A stretch of 64,000 bases of DNA from contig NZ_CAJPUY010000009.1 of NCBI RefSeq assembly GCF_905397275.1, positions 124,001 to 188,000 on the forward strand, written 5' to 3'. Source of the DNA: Cupriavidus yeoncheonensis. Lineage in GTDB: Bacteria; Pseudomonadota; Gammaproteobacteria; Burkholderiales; Burkholderiaceae. A program made the position numbers and the translations under genes. Below the pieces are notes generated by a model, which was not told the origin of the DNA, searched no databases, and saw nothing but the letters and a program-made list of their open reading frames with translations. This document shows positions 34,456 to 46,050 of this stretch, piece after piece (the first letter of the stretch is position 1; the number at the start of each line of letters is the position of its first letter).

Positions 34456-35729
34456 CGCGACAGCGCGTAGCCCAGCCGGAACTGCCAGGGCAGCTTGTGG
34501 TTGTAGTCCAGCAGGCTTTCGCCATAGCCGACGAAATAGCCGGCCATCAGATATCCGGCGGTGCCCGGTATCAGCCGCGCGAGGGGATAGGTCACGCGGG
34601 CGTCGACGCTGCCGTACCAGCTGCGCGTGCCCTTGCGCACCGTCGCGGCAAATTCCCACGAATCCGCCTTGCCGTAGGCCAGGTCCAGGTCCATGTAGCC
34701 GCGGTAGTGCGCGATGTCGGGGTTGTCGTTTTTCTCCAGATAGGCGTACAGCTTGGGCGCGACGCGCCAGTGCCAGTTGTTCTGGTCGCCGAAATAGAAA
34801 GTCGGCTTGAAGAAGACGGTGTTGATGCTGCGCGATTCGTCGCCGCTGCGGCCGTTGGACTCATGCTCCAGCCCGGTGGCCAGCGACAGGCGGCTGATGG
34901 CCGCGTTGTGCACGCCCGTGTCGGACAGGTAGTAATAGAAGCTCGGCCGGTAATTGGTGTCGCGGAACGGCTTGGAATCCTGCGACAGGTCCCACAGCGA
35001 GAACTGCGTGTAGGCGAAGTAGAGGTTGTCGATCAGGCGCCGGGAGGCCGGGTCCCTGCCTTCCAAGATGCGGTACTTGAAGCTGAACTGGAACTTGGCA
35101 TTGCCGCCGTCGTGCGCGCCGACGATGAAGTACATCGGGTCGTTGAACGACAGGCGTGCGCTGTCGCGCAGGTCTGCCGGGGCCGGGGCTGGCTGCGCGG
35201 CCGAGGCGACCGGTACCACCACTGTCGGCGTGCTGTCGGCGGGCTCGGCCTCATGCGCCGGCGTGGCAGGGGCAGCCGCCAGCGGTGCCGCGGCGGGCTG
35301 GCCAGGCGCGGCCTGCTGGTTCAGCGTGACGAGTACCGGTGCGGCGTCAATGCCGGTGACGTCCAGGCGGATCGTGCCGCGCAAGCCGGGCGGCAGTTCG
35401 GCGGCATAGCGGATCGTCCGGTTTTCGCCCTTGCGCAGGGAAAGGATGGCGGGGCCCGGTTCCACGCGTCGCAGAATGACTTTTACGGGCGCCTGGAGAT
35501 CACCGGAGGCGGTGACTTCGAGCGTATCGGGAACCTCGTACCGGCGCGTTCCGGTCTCGGCGCTGATCAGCAAGCTCAGCGCGAGCGGCTGTGCGCCGTC
35601 GATGACGCGGGGCGGCTGCAGCATCGAAACCGCGGCGTGGCCCGACAGGGGCCAGGCGGCGGCAAGCACCAGGCAGAACCGCTTCCACTTCCCGTTGGCT
35701 GCACGGGCGGGCTGTGACGTCTGGGGCAT
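34452..35729 (-). CDS. pldA: Outer-membrane phospholipase A
   Basis: PldA is a 12-stranded outer-membrane barrel that hydrolyses phospholipids reaching the outer leaflet. The catalytic triad is visible in HESNGRSGDESRSIN: His, Ser two residues later and Asn 12 after the Ser, as in OMPLA. Other signatures are YRPSFYYYL, NTVFFKPTFYF and a barrel ending RLGYALSR. The protein has an extra N-terminal beta-rich domain and an Ala/Pro linker before the barrel. I prefer the ATG at 35729 (425 residues, MPQTSQPARAANGKWKRFC signal); 35795 is an alternative. Confidence 0.88.
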   Translation of the reverse strand: MPQTSQPARAANGKWKRFCLVLAAAWPLSGHAAVSMLQPPRVIDGAQPLALSLLISAETGTRRYEVPDTLEVTASGDLQAPVKVILRRVEPGPAILSLRKGENRTIRYAAELPPGLRGTIRLDVTGIDAAPVLVTLNQQAAPGQPAAAPLAAAPATPAHEAEPADSTPTVVVPVASAAQPAPAPADLRDSARLSFNDPMYFIVGAHDGGNAKFQFSFKYRILEGRDPASRRLIDNLYFAYTQFSLWDLSQDSKPFRDTNYRPSFYYYLSDTGVHNAAISRLSLATGLEHESNGRSGDESRSINTVFFKPTFYFGDQNNWHWRVAPKLYAYLEKNDNPDIAHYRGYMDLDLAYGKADSWEFAATVRKGTRSWYGSVDARVTYPLARLIPGTAGYLMAGYFVGYGESLLDYNHKLPWQFRLGYALSR

Positions 35730-35867
35730 ATCGGGATGCGCCGAGTCCGGCTGGACTTCGGCGCAGGCGGATGGCAATGCGCGCAAGCCTACCACGGCAC
35801 CCGATGACGGTTGTGACGAATTGTACGCAGGCGGCCTGGCCGGGCTGGCCGCCGGCGCTTGCGTGGA

Positions 35868-36299
35868 TCAGCGCGACGCGCGGCGCCGGACGCTGTCGAC
35901 GTAGTGTGCGCCGTCGGGCGGCAGCCCGGTACGCTGTGCCTGCCACAGCATCTCGCCCAGGCACTCCATGACCTGGTGCTGGGCCTCGTGCGGCGAGTCC
36001 AGGCGCTGCGTCAGCGTCTCGTAGGCCTGGCGGATGCCCGGGGGCTGGTCGATGGACACCTGCTCGGAAATCGACAGGTGCATGGCCAGGTGGAGGAACG
36101 GGTTGGTCTGGCCCTTTTCGGGCGTAAAGTCCTGCGCCAGCGCGCCTTCGGTGTCGGCAAGCAGCGCCTGGTATTCCGGGTGCTCGCCGATCCAGTCGAC
36201 GGCAATGGCTTCGAGCGGGGTCAGGACGCCGCCGGAAAGCTGCTTCTGCCAGGCATCGCAGAAGAACCGGCGGACTTCTTCACGGGACGGATTGAACAT
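35868..36299 (-). CDS. DUF1841 family protein
   Basis: A 143-residue soluble protein starting MFNPSREEVRRFFCDAW, with HPEYQ, the conserved NPFLHLAMHLSISEQ motif and HEVMECLGEMLWQAQR-like C-terminal helix. These are the hallmarks of DUF1841, widespread in betaproteobacteria and of unknown function. The start at 36299 matches family length; a longer frame to 36392 would add an unrelated N-terminus. It is divergent from the EamA transporter gene. Confidence 0.88.
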   Translation of the reverse strand: MFNPSREEVRRFFCDAWQKQLSGGVLTPLEAIAVDWIGEHPEYQALLADTEGALAQDFTPEKGQTNPFLHLAMHLSISEQVSIDQPPGIRQAYETLTQRLDSPHEAQHQVMECLGEMLWQAQRTGLPPDGAHYVDSVRRRASR

Positions 36300-36400
36300 G
36301 GTGGCGTCATTGTAAACGAGCGCTCGCTGCCGTGCTGCTGGTGGCGCCGACGCCATTAGAATGCGGGATTGGCCCATTTGCCCGCCGTCCAACGTTCTCC

Positions 36401-37327
36401 ATGACCGCTTCCACGTCCGCTGTCTCCGAACGCGCCCGCGAAAAGTTCGTCGGCGTGCTGCTGATTGCCCTGTCCGCGAGTGCCTTCGGTGCCATGGCGA
36501 TCTTCGCCCGCTTCGCCTACGAGGCAGGTGCCGATGTCTATGGCCTGCTGACCGTGCGTTTCACGCTGGCTGCCGTGGCGCTGGCTTTCGTGATGCGCGG
36601 GCGGGGCATCCGGCTGCCGTCGTGGCAGCGCGTGCTGGCGCTGGCGGCCATGGGCGGCATCGGCTATGTCGGCCAGTCGTTCTGCTTCTTCAGTGCGCTC
36701 AACCATGCGCAGGCCAGCCTGGTGGCCTTGCTGCTGTACCTGTATCCGCTCTTTGTCACGATCCTCGCGGCCATCTTCCTCAAGGAGCGCCTGACGACCG
36801 CGGCGGTGATTGCCCTGGTGCTGTGCTCGGCGGGCGCGGGGCTCACCGTGGGCGGTGGCGAGGGCAGTCCGCTCGGCATTGCGCTGGGGCTGGCGGCTGC
36901 CGTGATCTATTCGGTCTACATCATCGTCGGCGCCCGCGTTACGGCGGGCGTCAATGCGATCGCCACCACCACGGTGATCTGCGCCGCGGCGGCGCTGGTC
37001 TACGGCACGATCAGCGTGCTGCGCCTGAGTGCCGGCATGCCACCGCAATTCCCCGCGACCGCGGGCGGCTGGCTGGCCATGCTGGGCATCGCGCTGCTGT
37101 CCACGGTGCTGGCGATCCTGACCTTCTTTGCCGGGCTGCAGCGACTGGGGGCGGCACAGGCGTCGATGCTGTCCACGCTAGAGCCGGTCGTCACGGTGGC
37201 GCTGGCCGCGGCCTTGCTCGGCGAGCATATCAGTGGCGCGCAAGCTGTTGGCGGCGGCCTGATCCTTGCCGGCGTGCTGTGGCTGACCCGTCGCGCCAGC
37301 GCACCGGCCAGGACGCAAGAGAATTGA
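36401..37327 (+). CDS. EamA/DMT-superfamily transporter
   Basis: The 308-residue inner-membrane protein has about ten hydrophobic helices arranged as two EamA repeats (first repeat ending [16 protein letters not shown], second ending [16 protein letters not shown]), the usual DMT pattern for metabolite exporters. The substrate cannot be read. It lies 88 nt before a nitroreductase gene in the same direction. The ATG at 36401 gives a short cytoplasmic tail before helix 1. Confidence 0.88.
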   Translation: MTASTSAVSERAREKFVGVLLIALSASAFGAMAIFARFAYEAGADVYGLLTVRFTLAAVALAFVMRGRGIRLPSWQRVLALAAMGGIGYVGQSFCFFSALNHAQASLVALLLYLYPLFVTILAAIFLKERLTTAAVIALVLCSAGAGLTVGGGEGSPLGIALGLAAAVIYSVYIIVGARVTAGVNAIATTTVICAAAALVYGTISVLRLSAGMPPQFPATAGGWLAMLGIALLSTVLAILTFFAGLQRLGAAQASMLSTLEPVVTVALAAALLGEHISGAQAVGGGLILAGVLWLTRRASAPARTQEN

Positions 37328-37415
37328 ATTTCCTGATCAAAGCGGCTGCATCGGCGTAACGCGGCCCTTGGGTACAATTCGCGTTCCCTTTCACCCAATG
37401 TACAGGAACGAGCGC

Positions 37416-38003
37416 ATGTCCCAGATCGATCAGGCAGCCCTGGCCCAGTTGTTCACCGAAGCCCGCACGCACAACGTTTGGCAGGATCGTCACGTGGATG
37501 ACGCCGTGCTGCACCAGGTCTATGAAGCCATGAAGTTCGGCCCGACCGCGGCCAACAGCTGCCCGGTGCGCATCGTTTTCGTCAAGAGCGCCGCCGAGAA
37601 GGCACGCCTGGTCGAGTGCGTCTCGGCCGGCAACGCGGACAAGACCCGTTCGGCGCCGGTCACGGCCATCATCGCCTTCGACAAGGCCTTCCATGACCAG
37701 CTTCCCAAGCTGTTCCCGCATGCCGACGCCCGTTCGTGGTACGCCGGCAATGAAGCCAAGATCGCCCGCGATGCCCTGGTGAACAGCTCGCTGCAAGGCG
37801 GCTACTTCATCCTGGCCGCGCGTGCCATGGGCCTGGACTGTGGCCCGATGGGCGGCTTCGATGCCGACAAGGTCAACGCCGCCTTCTTCCCGGACGGCAA
37901 GTGGGAAGTCAACTTCCTGTGCAATCTGGGCTACGGCGAAGGCGACAAGCTGTATCCGCGCCTGCCGCGCCTGTCGTTCGACGAGGCCTGCCGCGTGGTC
38001 TGA
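37416..38003 (+). CDS. Nitroreductase family protein, RutE-like malonic semialdehyde reductase
   Basis: The 195-residue flavoprotein resembles RutE/HadB-type reductases, which reduce malonic semialdehyde to 3-hydroxypropionate with NAD(P)H. It has the FMN-binding N-terminus ([15 protein letters not shown]), [12 protein letters not shown], and the C-terminal [13 protein letters not shown] and [10 protein letters not shown] motifs. AGGA lies 8 nt before ATG 37416. No rut operon is present, so the role may be general detoxification of small aldehydes or nitro compounds. A strong terminator follows 28 nt after the stop. Confidence 0.85.
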   Translation: MSQIDQAALAQLFTEARTHNVWQDRHVDDAVLHQVYEAMKFGPTAANSCPVRIVFVKSAAEKARLVECVSAGNADKTRSAPVTAIIAFDKAFHDQLPKLFPHADARSWYAGNEAKIARDALVNSSLQGGYFILAARAMGLDCGPMGGFDADKVNAAFFPDGKWEVNFLCNLGYGEGDKLYPRLPRLSFDEACRVV

Positions 38004-38030
38004 GACACTACATCTGCGCGCGCCATGAAG

Positions 38031-38058
38031 AAGACCCGCCTCGGCGGGTCTTTTTTGT
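38031..38058 (+). terminator. Intrinsic terminator between rutE-like gene and nth
   Basis: GACCCGC and GCGGGTC arms with a CTCG tetraloop, flanked by AA/TT pairs, are followed by six T, G and three T. It stands between converging genes and chiefly serves the rightward one. Confidence 0.88.
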
Positions 38059-38070
38059 TTTGGGCGACGC

Positions 38071-38715
38071 TCAGCCGCGCGGGGCCTCGGTCTTGTCGCG
38101 GAACTCGCACAGGGGCTCGATCACACAGTGCCAGCACTCGGGCTTGCGCGCCTTGCACACGTAGCGGCCATGCAGGATCAGCCAGTGATGGGCATCGTGC
38201 AGGAACTCCCTGGGCACCACCTTGAGCAGCTTGTCTTCGACGATCTGCACGTTCTTGCCCGGGGCCAGACCGGTACGGTTGGCCACGCGGAAGATGTGCG
38301 TGTCGACGGCGATGGTCGGCTCGCCGAACGCGGTGTTGAGCACCACGTTGGCGGTCTTGCGGCCCACGCCGGGCAGCGCCTCCAGCGCGGCGCGGTCGGG
38401 CGGGACCTTGCCGCCGTGCCGCTCGACCAGGATGCGGCAGGTCTCGATCACGTGCTTCGCCTTGGTCTTGTAGAGGCCGATGGTCTTGATATACCCGATC
38501 AGTCCTTCCTCGCCGAGCTCGAGCATCTGCTGCGGGGTATGCGCAACCGGATACAGCTTGCGGGTGGCCTTGTTCACGCCGATATCCGTGGCCTGCGCCG
38601 ACAGCAGCACGGCGATCAGCAGCTCGAACGGGGAGCTGTACTCCAGTTCGGTGGCCGGCGCCGGGTTGACCTCGCGCAGGGTCTCGAACAGCGCACGGGA
38701 CTTGGCAGCGTTCAT
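38071..38715 (-). CDS. nth: Endonuclease III
   Basis: Nth is a DNA glycosylase/AP lyase for oxidised pyrimidines. The 214-residue protein has the helix-hairpin-helix [17 protein letters not shown] with catalytic Lys (about residue 120), the catalytic Asp in [11 protein letters not shown] (about 138) and the 4Fe-4S cluster cysteines C-x6-C-x2-C-x5-C near the C-terminus ([17 protein letters not shown]). The start overlaps the rsxB stop (ATGA). Confidence 0.97.
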   Translation of the reverse strand: MNAAKSRALFETLREVNPAPATELEYSSPFELLIAVLLSAQATDIGVNKATRKLYPVAHTPQQMLELGEEGLIGYIKTIGLYKTKAKHVIETCRILVERHGGKVPPDRAALEALPGVGRKTANVVLNTAFGEPTIAVDTHIFRVANRTGLAPGKNVQIVEDKLLKVVPREFLHDAHHWLILHGRYVCKARKPECWHCVIEPLCEFRDKTEAPRG

Positions 38716-39476
38716 TGTTCTGGTGGGGTGTTGTTGTCGTTGTCCGGGGCGCTGTCCTTGCCATCGTCCTGCCCCGGGCGCGGCGCGCTTTCGGCATTGC
38801 CGGGCCGGGCGGCCTGCTGCTTCTGGCGCGCACGTTCGATAGCGGCCTGGATGATGGCGCGCTTGCGTTCCTGTGCCGCGCGCTCGGTGTCGGATTGCGC
38901 GGCTTCGGCCTGCAGCGCCTGCAGCTTGGCGGCGGCCTTGGCCGCGAGGCGGGCGTCGTTCTCCTCGCGCTCGCGCACCAGCCGCTGCTTGCGCGCGAGG
39001 TAGCGTGCGTGGGCGGCATCGGCCTGTTCCTGCGTCCAGGCGTCCCAGCCGGTGCGCTGGCCGGTGACCGGCACCATGTCGATGCAGTCGACCGGGCAGG
39101 GCGGCACGCAGAGGTCGCAGCCGGTACAAAGGTCCGGAATGATGGTGTGCATCTGCTTGGCCGCGCCGGCGATGGCGTCGACCGGGCAGGCCTGGATGCA
39201 GAGCGTGCAGCCGATACACAGGCTTTCGTCGATGCGCGCCACGGCGCGCGGGTGCTCGACGCCGCGTTCCGGATCGAGCGGCAGCGGCTCGGTGGCGAGC
39301 AGCGCGGACAGGCGGCGGATTCCCTCCGCGCCGCCGGGCGGGCAGCGATTGCAGGCGGCTTCGCCGCTGGCCATGGCTTCGGCGTACGGACGGCAACCGT
39401 TGAAGCCGCACTTGGTGCACTGGGTTTGCGGCAGCAGCGCCTCAAGGCGGTCTGCGAGGGTGTGGGCGGAACTCAC
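38712..39476 (-). CDS. rsxB: RsxB/RnfB-like ferredoxin protein
   Basis: The 254-residue iron-sulfur protein has a 4Fe-4S domain ([16 protein letters not shown] ... CNRCPPGG) and two ferredoxin motifs ([30 protein letters not shown]), then a charged coiled-coil tail of over 100 residues rich in Ala, Arg and Glu. Unlike complete RnfB it lacks an N-terminal membrane helix. It is coupled to nth by ATGA, recalling the rsxABCDGE-nth order of E. coli, but no other rsx genes are present. Its electron partner is unknown. Confidence 0.85.
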   Translation of the reverse strand: MSSAHTLADRLEALLPQTQCTKCGFNGCRPYAEAMASGEAACNRCPPGGAEGIRRLSALLATEPLPLDPERGVEHPRAVARIDESLCIGCTLCIQACPVDAIAGAAKQMHTIIPDLCTGCDLCVPPCPVDCIDMVPVTGQRTGWDAWTQEQADAAHARYLARKQRLVREREENDARLAAKAAAKLQALQAEAAQSDTERAAQERKRAIIQAAIERARQKQQAARPGNAESAPRPGQDDGKDSAPDNDNNTPPEQ

Positions 39477-39683
39477 GACAACAGCAAGAATGGCGGGAAG
39501 GGGAAAGGTTCGCGGCGACGGCGGGTTGCCGGCGGAAGTGCGGGCCGGCCTCTGCGGGCCGTGCGCCGCACGGATTATCCCCGATTTCGCGATCGGGCAA
39601 AACCGGCCATCATGCGCGACGGCCAGCCGGCCAGAAGCGCGCGCGGCTGTGCCATAATCCGCGCAAACATCGACCCTTACCCC

Positions 39684-40316
39684 ATGTCAAACGAGACCAG
39701 AACGAAACGGGACCCAGAGGGCACGCGCCGCCGCATCCTGGCGGCGGCCACGGAGGAATTTGCCAAGGGCGGCCTGGCCGGCGCCCGTGTCGACCAGATC
39801 GCGCGCCGTGCCGAGACCAACGAGCGCATGCTGTATTACTACTACGGCAGCAAGGAAGGGCTCTTCCTTGCCGTGCTGGAGAAGCAGTACGCGGAATTCA
39901 GGGCTGCGGAGGAGCAGCTGCACATCACGGACGAAGATCCCGTCGCGGGGGTCCGCACGCTGGCCCGCTTCGTCTGGGACTGGTACTACCAGCACCCCGA
40001 GTTCATCCGGCTCGTCAACAGCGAGAACCTGCACGAGGCGCGTCACCTGAAGAAATCGGCGCAACTGCACCAGCTTGTCAACCCGATCGTCAACGTGCTG
40101 GCGGACATCATCCGCCGCGGCCAGCAGCAGGGGCTGTTCCGTGACAACGTCGATGTCCCGCAGTTCTACCTGACCATCTCGGCGCTGGGCTATTACGTGC
40201 TGTCGAACTGCTACACGATCAGCGCGGTGATCGGCAGGGACGTGGCGTCGCAGGACGAGCACGAGCGGTTCGCCGAGCTGCACACGGAGATGCTGCTGAG
40301 CTACCTGCGACGCTGA
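39684..40316 (+). CDS. TetR-family transcriptional regulator
   Basis: This 210-residue repressor has an N-terminal helix-turn-helix ([20 protein letters not shown] ... [20 protein letters not shown]), the strongest conserved part of TetR proteins, and an all-helical ligand domain. Its C-terminal part ([17 protein letters not shown]) resembles regulators of the AcrR/TtgR or RutR type, but the ligand is not evident. A CATAAT -10-like box lies at 39653-39658. An intrinsic terminator follows. Confidence 0.9.
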   Translation: MSNETRTKRDPEGTRRRILAAATEEFAKGGLAGARVDQIARRAETNERMLYYYYGSKEGLFLAVLEKQYAEFRAAEEQLHITDEDPVAGVRTLARFVWDWYYQHPEFIRLVNSENLHEARHLKKSAQLHQLVNPIVNVLADIIRRGQQQGLFRDNVDVPQFYLTISALGYYVLSNCYTISAVIGRDVASQDEHERFAELHTEMLLSYLRR

Positions 40317-40351
40317 GTTCCTCGCGCGTCATTGGCAGGCCCAAATGAAGA

Positions 40352-40375
40352 ACGCCCGCAGTGCGGGCGTTTTTT
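40352..40375 (+). terminator. Intrinsic terminator between tetR and phaZ
   Basis: ACGCCCGC and GCGGGCGT arms with a 3-nt loop run straight into six T. It lies between converging genes, 36 nt after the TetR gene and 19 nt from the phaZ stop. Confidence 0.9.
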
Positions 40376-40393
40376 GCATGGCAGGCGGACCGT

Positions 40394-41635
40394 TTACCGG
40401 TACTTGCGGATGAATTCGCGCAACTGCGGATAGATTTCATCGCGCCAGCGGCGGCCCGAGAAAATCCCGTAGTGGCCGCACTTGGACGCGGACAGGTGGT
40501 GCTTGTCCGCGTCCGCGATGCCCGCACACAGTTCGTGCGCCGCGGCGGTCTGGCCGGCGCCGGAGATATCGTCGAGTTCGCCTTCGACCGTCAGCAGCGC
40601 GGTGCCCTTGATGTCCTGCGGGCGCACCGGATTGCCGTCGATGGCCCAGGTGCCGTTGGCCAGCCTGAACTCCTGGAAGACTTCGCGGATGGTGTCGAGG
40701 TAGTACTCGGCCGCCATGTCGAGCACGGCGTTGTACTCGTCGTAGAAGCGCACGTGGGCTTCCGCGTCGTCGGCATCGCCCTGGATCAGGCTCAGGTAGT
40801 AGTCATAGTGCGACGACAGGTGGCGGTCCGGATTCATGGCCACGAAGCCGGCATGCTGCAGGAAGCCGGGATAGACGCGGCGGCCGTGGCCGGGGTAGTT
40901 GGCCGGCACGGTGTAGATGACGTTGTTCTCGAACCACTCGAACGACTTGTTGGTTGCCAGGGAATTGACCGCCGTCGGGCTCTTGCGAGCGTCGATCGGC
41001 CCACCCATCATGGTCATGGTGCGTGGCGTCTGCTCGCCGGCCGAGGCCATCAGCGAGATCGCCGCCAGCACGGGCACCGTCGGCTGGCACACCGAAATGA
41101 CGTGCAGCTTGTCCGCGCCGATGTGGCGGATGAACTCCTGGATGTAATAGATATAGTCCGACAGGTGGAACGGACCGTGTTCGGCCGGCACCATGCGGGC
41201 GTCGATCCAGTCGGTCACGTAGACCTTGTGGTCCTGCAGCAAGGTGCGCACGGTATCGCGCAGCAGCGTGGCATGGTGGCCGGACAGCGGCGCGGCCACC
41301 AGGACCACGGGCTCGTCCTTCAGCAGCTTGATGGTGTCCGGATCGTCGGCATAGCGCTTGAAGCGGACCAGCCGGCAAAACGGCTTTTCCAGGATGGTCT
41401 GTTCGACGATCGGGATCTCGCGCCCGTTCGAGCGCACCGACCTGATGTCGAATGAGGGTTTCTCGTATTCCTTGCCGAGCCTGTACAGGAGTTCGTATCC
41501 GGCCGCCAGGCGGGGTGCGCCGGGAACCAGGGACAATGGGCTGAGGGGATTGGTGAAAGTCTTGGCGGTCGCCTGTGCCCACGCGGTCAGCGGGTGCAAC
41601 ATCGAGCGTTGGAACTCATGCAGTTGGTAGAGCAT
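40394..41635 (-). CDS. phaZ: Intracellular polyhydroxybutyrate depolymerase
   Basis: This enzyme degrades stored PHB granules. The 413-residue protein closely follows the PhaZa1 pattern of Ralstonia/Cupriavidus, in which a Cys replaces the lipase-box Ser: ISVCQPTVP places Cys at residue 183. Conserved Asp (GELDDISG) and His (KCGHYGIFSGRRWR) complete the triad. There is no signal peptide, as expected for the intracellular enzyme. The promoter region holds two inverted repeats. It implies PHB storage by the host. Confidence 0.95.
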   Translation of the reverse strand: MLYQLHEFQRSMLHPLTAWAQATAKTFTNPLSPLSLVPGAPRLAAGYELLYRLGKEYEKPSFDIRSVRSNGREIPIVEQTILEKPFCRLVRFKRYADDPDTIKLLKDEPVVLVAAPLSGHHATLLRDTVRTLLQDHKVYVTDWIDARMVPAEHGPFHLSDYIYYIQEFIRHIGADKLHVISVCQPTVPVLAAISLMASAGEQTPRTMTMMGGPIDARKSPTAVNSLATNKSFEWFENNVIYTVPANYPGHGRRVYPGFLQHAGFVAMNPDRHLSSHYDYYLSLIQGDADDAEAHVRFYDEYNAVLDMAAEYYLDTIREVFQEFRLANGTWAIDGNPVRPQDIKGTALLTVEGELDDISGAGQTAAAHELCAGIADADKHHLSASKCGHYGIFSGRRWRDEIYPQLREFIRKYR

Positions 41636-41684
41636 GGCGGTCTGGCCTGGTAATACGTCTTTCTGGAGGGGGCACTATCTTGGA

Positions 41685-41709
41685 CTTGCGTGCCGATTAT
41701 GCACGCAAG
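41685..41709. promoter_or_regulatory. Perfect inverted repeat in phaZ promoter region
   Basis: CTTGCGTGC and GCACGCAAG are exact reverse complements separated by 7 nt. The centre contains CATAAT on the phaZ strand, a possible -10 box 62-67 nt before the phaZ start. A second palindrome, TGCTGTGCAGCA (41720-41731), lies upstream for phaZ. Both look like regulator sites; the regulator is not identified. Confidence 0.6.
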
Positions 41710-41814
41710 CAAACGATCGTGCTGTGCAGCATATACCCTAAGGTACGGCGGCAACGGGAAAAGACAATAGCCCAAAGGCCTTAATTCCGCATGACAAAAC
41801 GGCATGACCAAGAG

Positions 41815-41838
41815 AAAAGGCAGCCGTAGCTGCCTTTT
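41815..41838 (-). terminator. Intrinsic terminator after tyrB
   Basis: AAAAGGCAGC and GCTGCCTTTT form a 10-bp stem with a CGTA loop, about 62 nt after the tyrB stop. A/T flanks on both sides let it act in either direction. Confidence 0.8.
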
Positions 41839-41899
41839 GTTGTTTCCTGCATCATGGCAGGCACTGTCGGCGTGTCGACAGTACCCGACATTGCGGCGC

Positions 41900-43096
41900 T
41901 TAGAGCACTGCGGCGATCGCGTCGACGACGGCGTCGATGTTGCGGCTGTTCAGCGCGGCCACGCAGATGCGGCCGGTGCCGACGGCGTAGATGCCGTGCT
42001 CGTTGCGCAGGCGATCCACTTGCGCCGAGTTCAGGCCCGAGTACGAGAACATGCCGCGCTGGGACTTCACGAACGAGAAGTCAGTCTTTACGCCCTTGGC
42101 GGCCAGCTTGTCGACCAGCGCGTGGCGCATCAGCTTGATGCGGTCGCGCATTTCGGCCAGCTCCTGCTCCCACATCGCGCGCAGTTCCGGGCTGTTCAGC
42201 ACGGTGGCGACCACGGTGCCGCCGTGCGTCGGCGGGTTCGAGTAGTTGGTGCGGATCACGCGCTTGACCTGCGACAGCACACGCTGGGCTTCGTCCTTGC
42301 TGGTGGTGACGATCGACAGGGCGCCGACGCGTTCGCCATACAGCGAGAAGCTCTTCGAGAACGAGCTCGACACGAAGAAGGGCAGGCCGGAATCGGCAAA
42401 CAGGCGCACGGCCGCGCCGTCCGGGTCGATGCCATCGGCAAAGCCCTGATAGGCCATGTCCAGGAACGGGATCAGGTTGCGTTCCTGGATCACCGCGACC
42501 ACTTCCTTCCACTGGTCGGCCGACAGGTCGACGCCGGTCGGGTTGTGGCAGCAGGCGTGCAGCACGACGATGGTGTTGGCCGGGTACAACTTCAGCGATT
42601 CCAGCATGCCGGCGAAGTTCAGGCCGTGGCTGGGCGCGTCGTAGTAAGCGTAGTTCACCACTTCGAATCCGGCCGATTCGAACAGCGCGCGGTGGTTTTC
42701 CCAGCTCGGGTCGCTGATGGCGACCTTGGAGGCCGGGTACAGGCGCTTCAGGAAGTCGGCGCCGATCTTCAGCGCGCCGGTGCCGCCGAGTGCCTGTGCC
42801 GTCACGACGCGGCCTTCAGTGATCAGCGGCGATTCCTTGCCGAACAGCAGCGATTGCACGGCCTGGTCATAGGCGGCAATGCCCTCGATGGGCAGGTAGC
42901 CTCGCGGGGTGGCGGTCGTCAGGCGCGCCTTTTCCGCTTCCTGCACGGCTCGCAGCAGGGGAATCTTCCCTTCGTCGGTGAAGTACACGCCAACGCCCAG
43001 GTTCACCTTGGTGGCGCGGGTGTCGGCATTGAAAGCTTCATTCAGGCCCAGGATCGGGTCGCGCGGGGCCATTTCGACGGCAGAAAACAAACTCAT
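41900..43096 (-). CDS. tyrB: Aromatic amino acid / aspartate aminotransferase
   Basis: This PLP enzyme of aminotransferase family Ia converts phenylpyruvate, hydroxyphenylpyruvate or oxaloacetate to the amino acid. The 398-residue protein has the family signatures VNLGVGVYFTDEGKIP, HACCHNPTGVD, the PLP-Lys in SSFSKSFSLYGERVG (about residue 250) and MFSYSGL with substrate-binding Arg later. Sequence is closer to TyrB than to AspC by the N-terminus MSLFSAVEMAPRDPILGL, but dual specificity is usual. Start 43096 is chosen over 43117 on that basis. A terminator lies downstream. Confidence 0.92.
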   Translation of the reverse strand: MSLFSAVEMAPRDPILGLNEAFNADTRATKVNLGVGVYFTDEGKIPLLRAVQEAEKARLTTATPRGYLPIEGIAAYDQAVQSLLFGKESPLITEGRVVTAQALGGTGALKIGADFLKRLYPASKVAISDPSWENHRALFESAGFEVVNYAYYDAPSHGLNFAGMLESLKLYPANTIVVLHACCHNPTGVDLSADQWKEVVAVIQERNLIPFLDMAYQGFADGIDPDGAAVRLFADSGLPFFVSSSFSKSFSLYGERVGALSIVTTSKDEAQRVLSQVKRVIRTNYSNPPTHGGTVVATVLNSPELRAMWEQELAEMRDRIKLMRHALVDKLAAKGVKTDFSFVKSQRGMFSYSGLNSAQVDRLRNEHGIYAVGTGRICVAALNSRNIDAVVDAIAAVL

Positions 43097-43270
43097 TTGG
43101 ACTCTCGTGGTCGGCAATGTAAGAAAACGGGAAGGCGTAGAATGCTTCGGACTGCGCTGGGGGGCGTGCGGCAGACCTGCTTGCTGGCGTTGACGGCTTG
43201 AAGCGGCCTGTGCAACCCCAAGATTCTAGCGTATCCGCCCCCCTTTCTCAGGTTTTTCCCCTAGCTGCCT

Positions 43271-45358
<2,088 letters not shown>

Positions 45359-45462
45359 GAACCCATTTCAGAATGCGGAAGGGGCGCGAAGGCTTTGCCG
45401 GCGCGCCAGGGGCGCGTGCTGGCCTATAGTGAAATGCGTTACGCCAGATCAGGAGATACGCC

Positions 45463-45762
45463 ATGGTCAAGGTTGCGCTGTGGGTGCCGCTCGAAGCCGT
45501 GCCGGGCAAGGAAGCGGAGGTGGAGCGGTTCTTGAACGACGGCTTGCCGCTGGTCCAGCAGGAGGCTGGCACCACGGCCTGGTTCGCGCTGCGGCTGGGG
45601 CCATCGCGCTTTGGCATCTTCGATGCCTTTCCCGACGAGGCTTCGCGTGATGCGCATCTGGCGGGCAAGGTGGCGGCAGCGCTGATCGCCAGGGCGCCGG
45701 ACTTGTTTGTTGGCGCACCGCCGATCCAGAAGATCGAAGTCCTGGCAGCCAAGCTGCCGTGA
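45463..45762 (+). CDS. Antibiotic-biosynthesis monooxygenase (ABM) domain protein
   Basis: The 99-residue protein is a single ABM domain of the YgiN/quinol-monooxygenase type, a small ferredoxin-like dimer. Typical features are VPGKEAEVERFLNDGLPLV near the start, WFALRLGPSRFGIFDAFPDE in the middle, and DLFVGAPPIQKIEVLAAKL at the end. AGGAGA precedes the ATG, and TATAGT about 35 nt upstream may be its -10 box. It probably forms an operon with the next small genes. The substrate is unknown. Confidence 0.85.
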   Translation: MVKVALWVPLEAVPGKEAEVERFLNDGLPLVQQEAGTTAWFALRLGPSRFGIFDAFPDEASRDAHLAGKVAAALIARAPDLFVGAPPIQKIEVLAAKLP

Positions 45763-45779
45763 ACGCGCGGGAGCCCGAT

Positions 45780-46001
45780 ATGGAACGACGGTTCGAATAC
45801 GGGGGCTATGTCGTGGTCGCGAGCGCGGTCCCGGAAGCTGGTGGCGGCTTTGCCGCGCAGGTCAGGATTGCCGACGCCTTCGGCGAGACTTCCGGCCCGA
45901 CGTTCGAGGCGCTGGCCGGCAGGGCGCCGACGCCCGAGGCCGCGGTCGCCATGGCGGAGGCCGCCGCCATGCGCACCATTGATGCCGGCGAGGTCAACTA
46001 G
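45780..46001 (+). CDS. Small hypothetical protein (73 aa)
   Basis: The protein (MERRFEYGGYVVVASAVPEA ... TPEAAVAMAEAAAMRTIDAG) has a short beta-rich first half and an Ala-rich helix. It resembles small uncharacterised Burkholderiaceae proteins, often annotated as DUFs; I cannot name the family. GGGAG lies six bases before the ATG; a GTG at 45759 overlapping the ABM gene stop is an alternative start. It sits 17 nt after the ABM gene, in the same run. Confidence 0.7.
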   Translation: MERRFEYGGYVVVASAVPEAGGGFAAQVRIADAFGETSGPTFEALAGRAPTPEAAVAMAEAAAMRTIDAGEVN

Positions 46002-46050
46002 CACCGAGCAGCGCAAGGCGCGGGCACGCCCATCATTCCTGGAGACGGTC

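Noticed and set aside
43200..43270. LexA box before uvrB
   Set aside because: CTGT occurs near 43207, but no ACAG follows at the required spacing.
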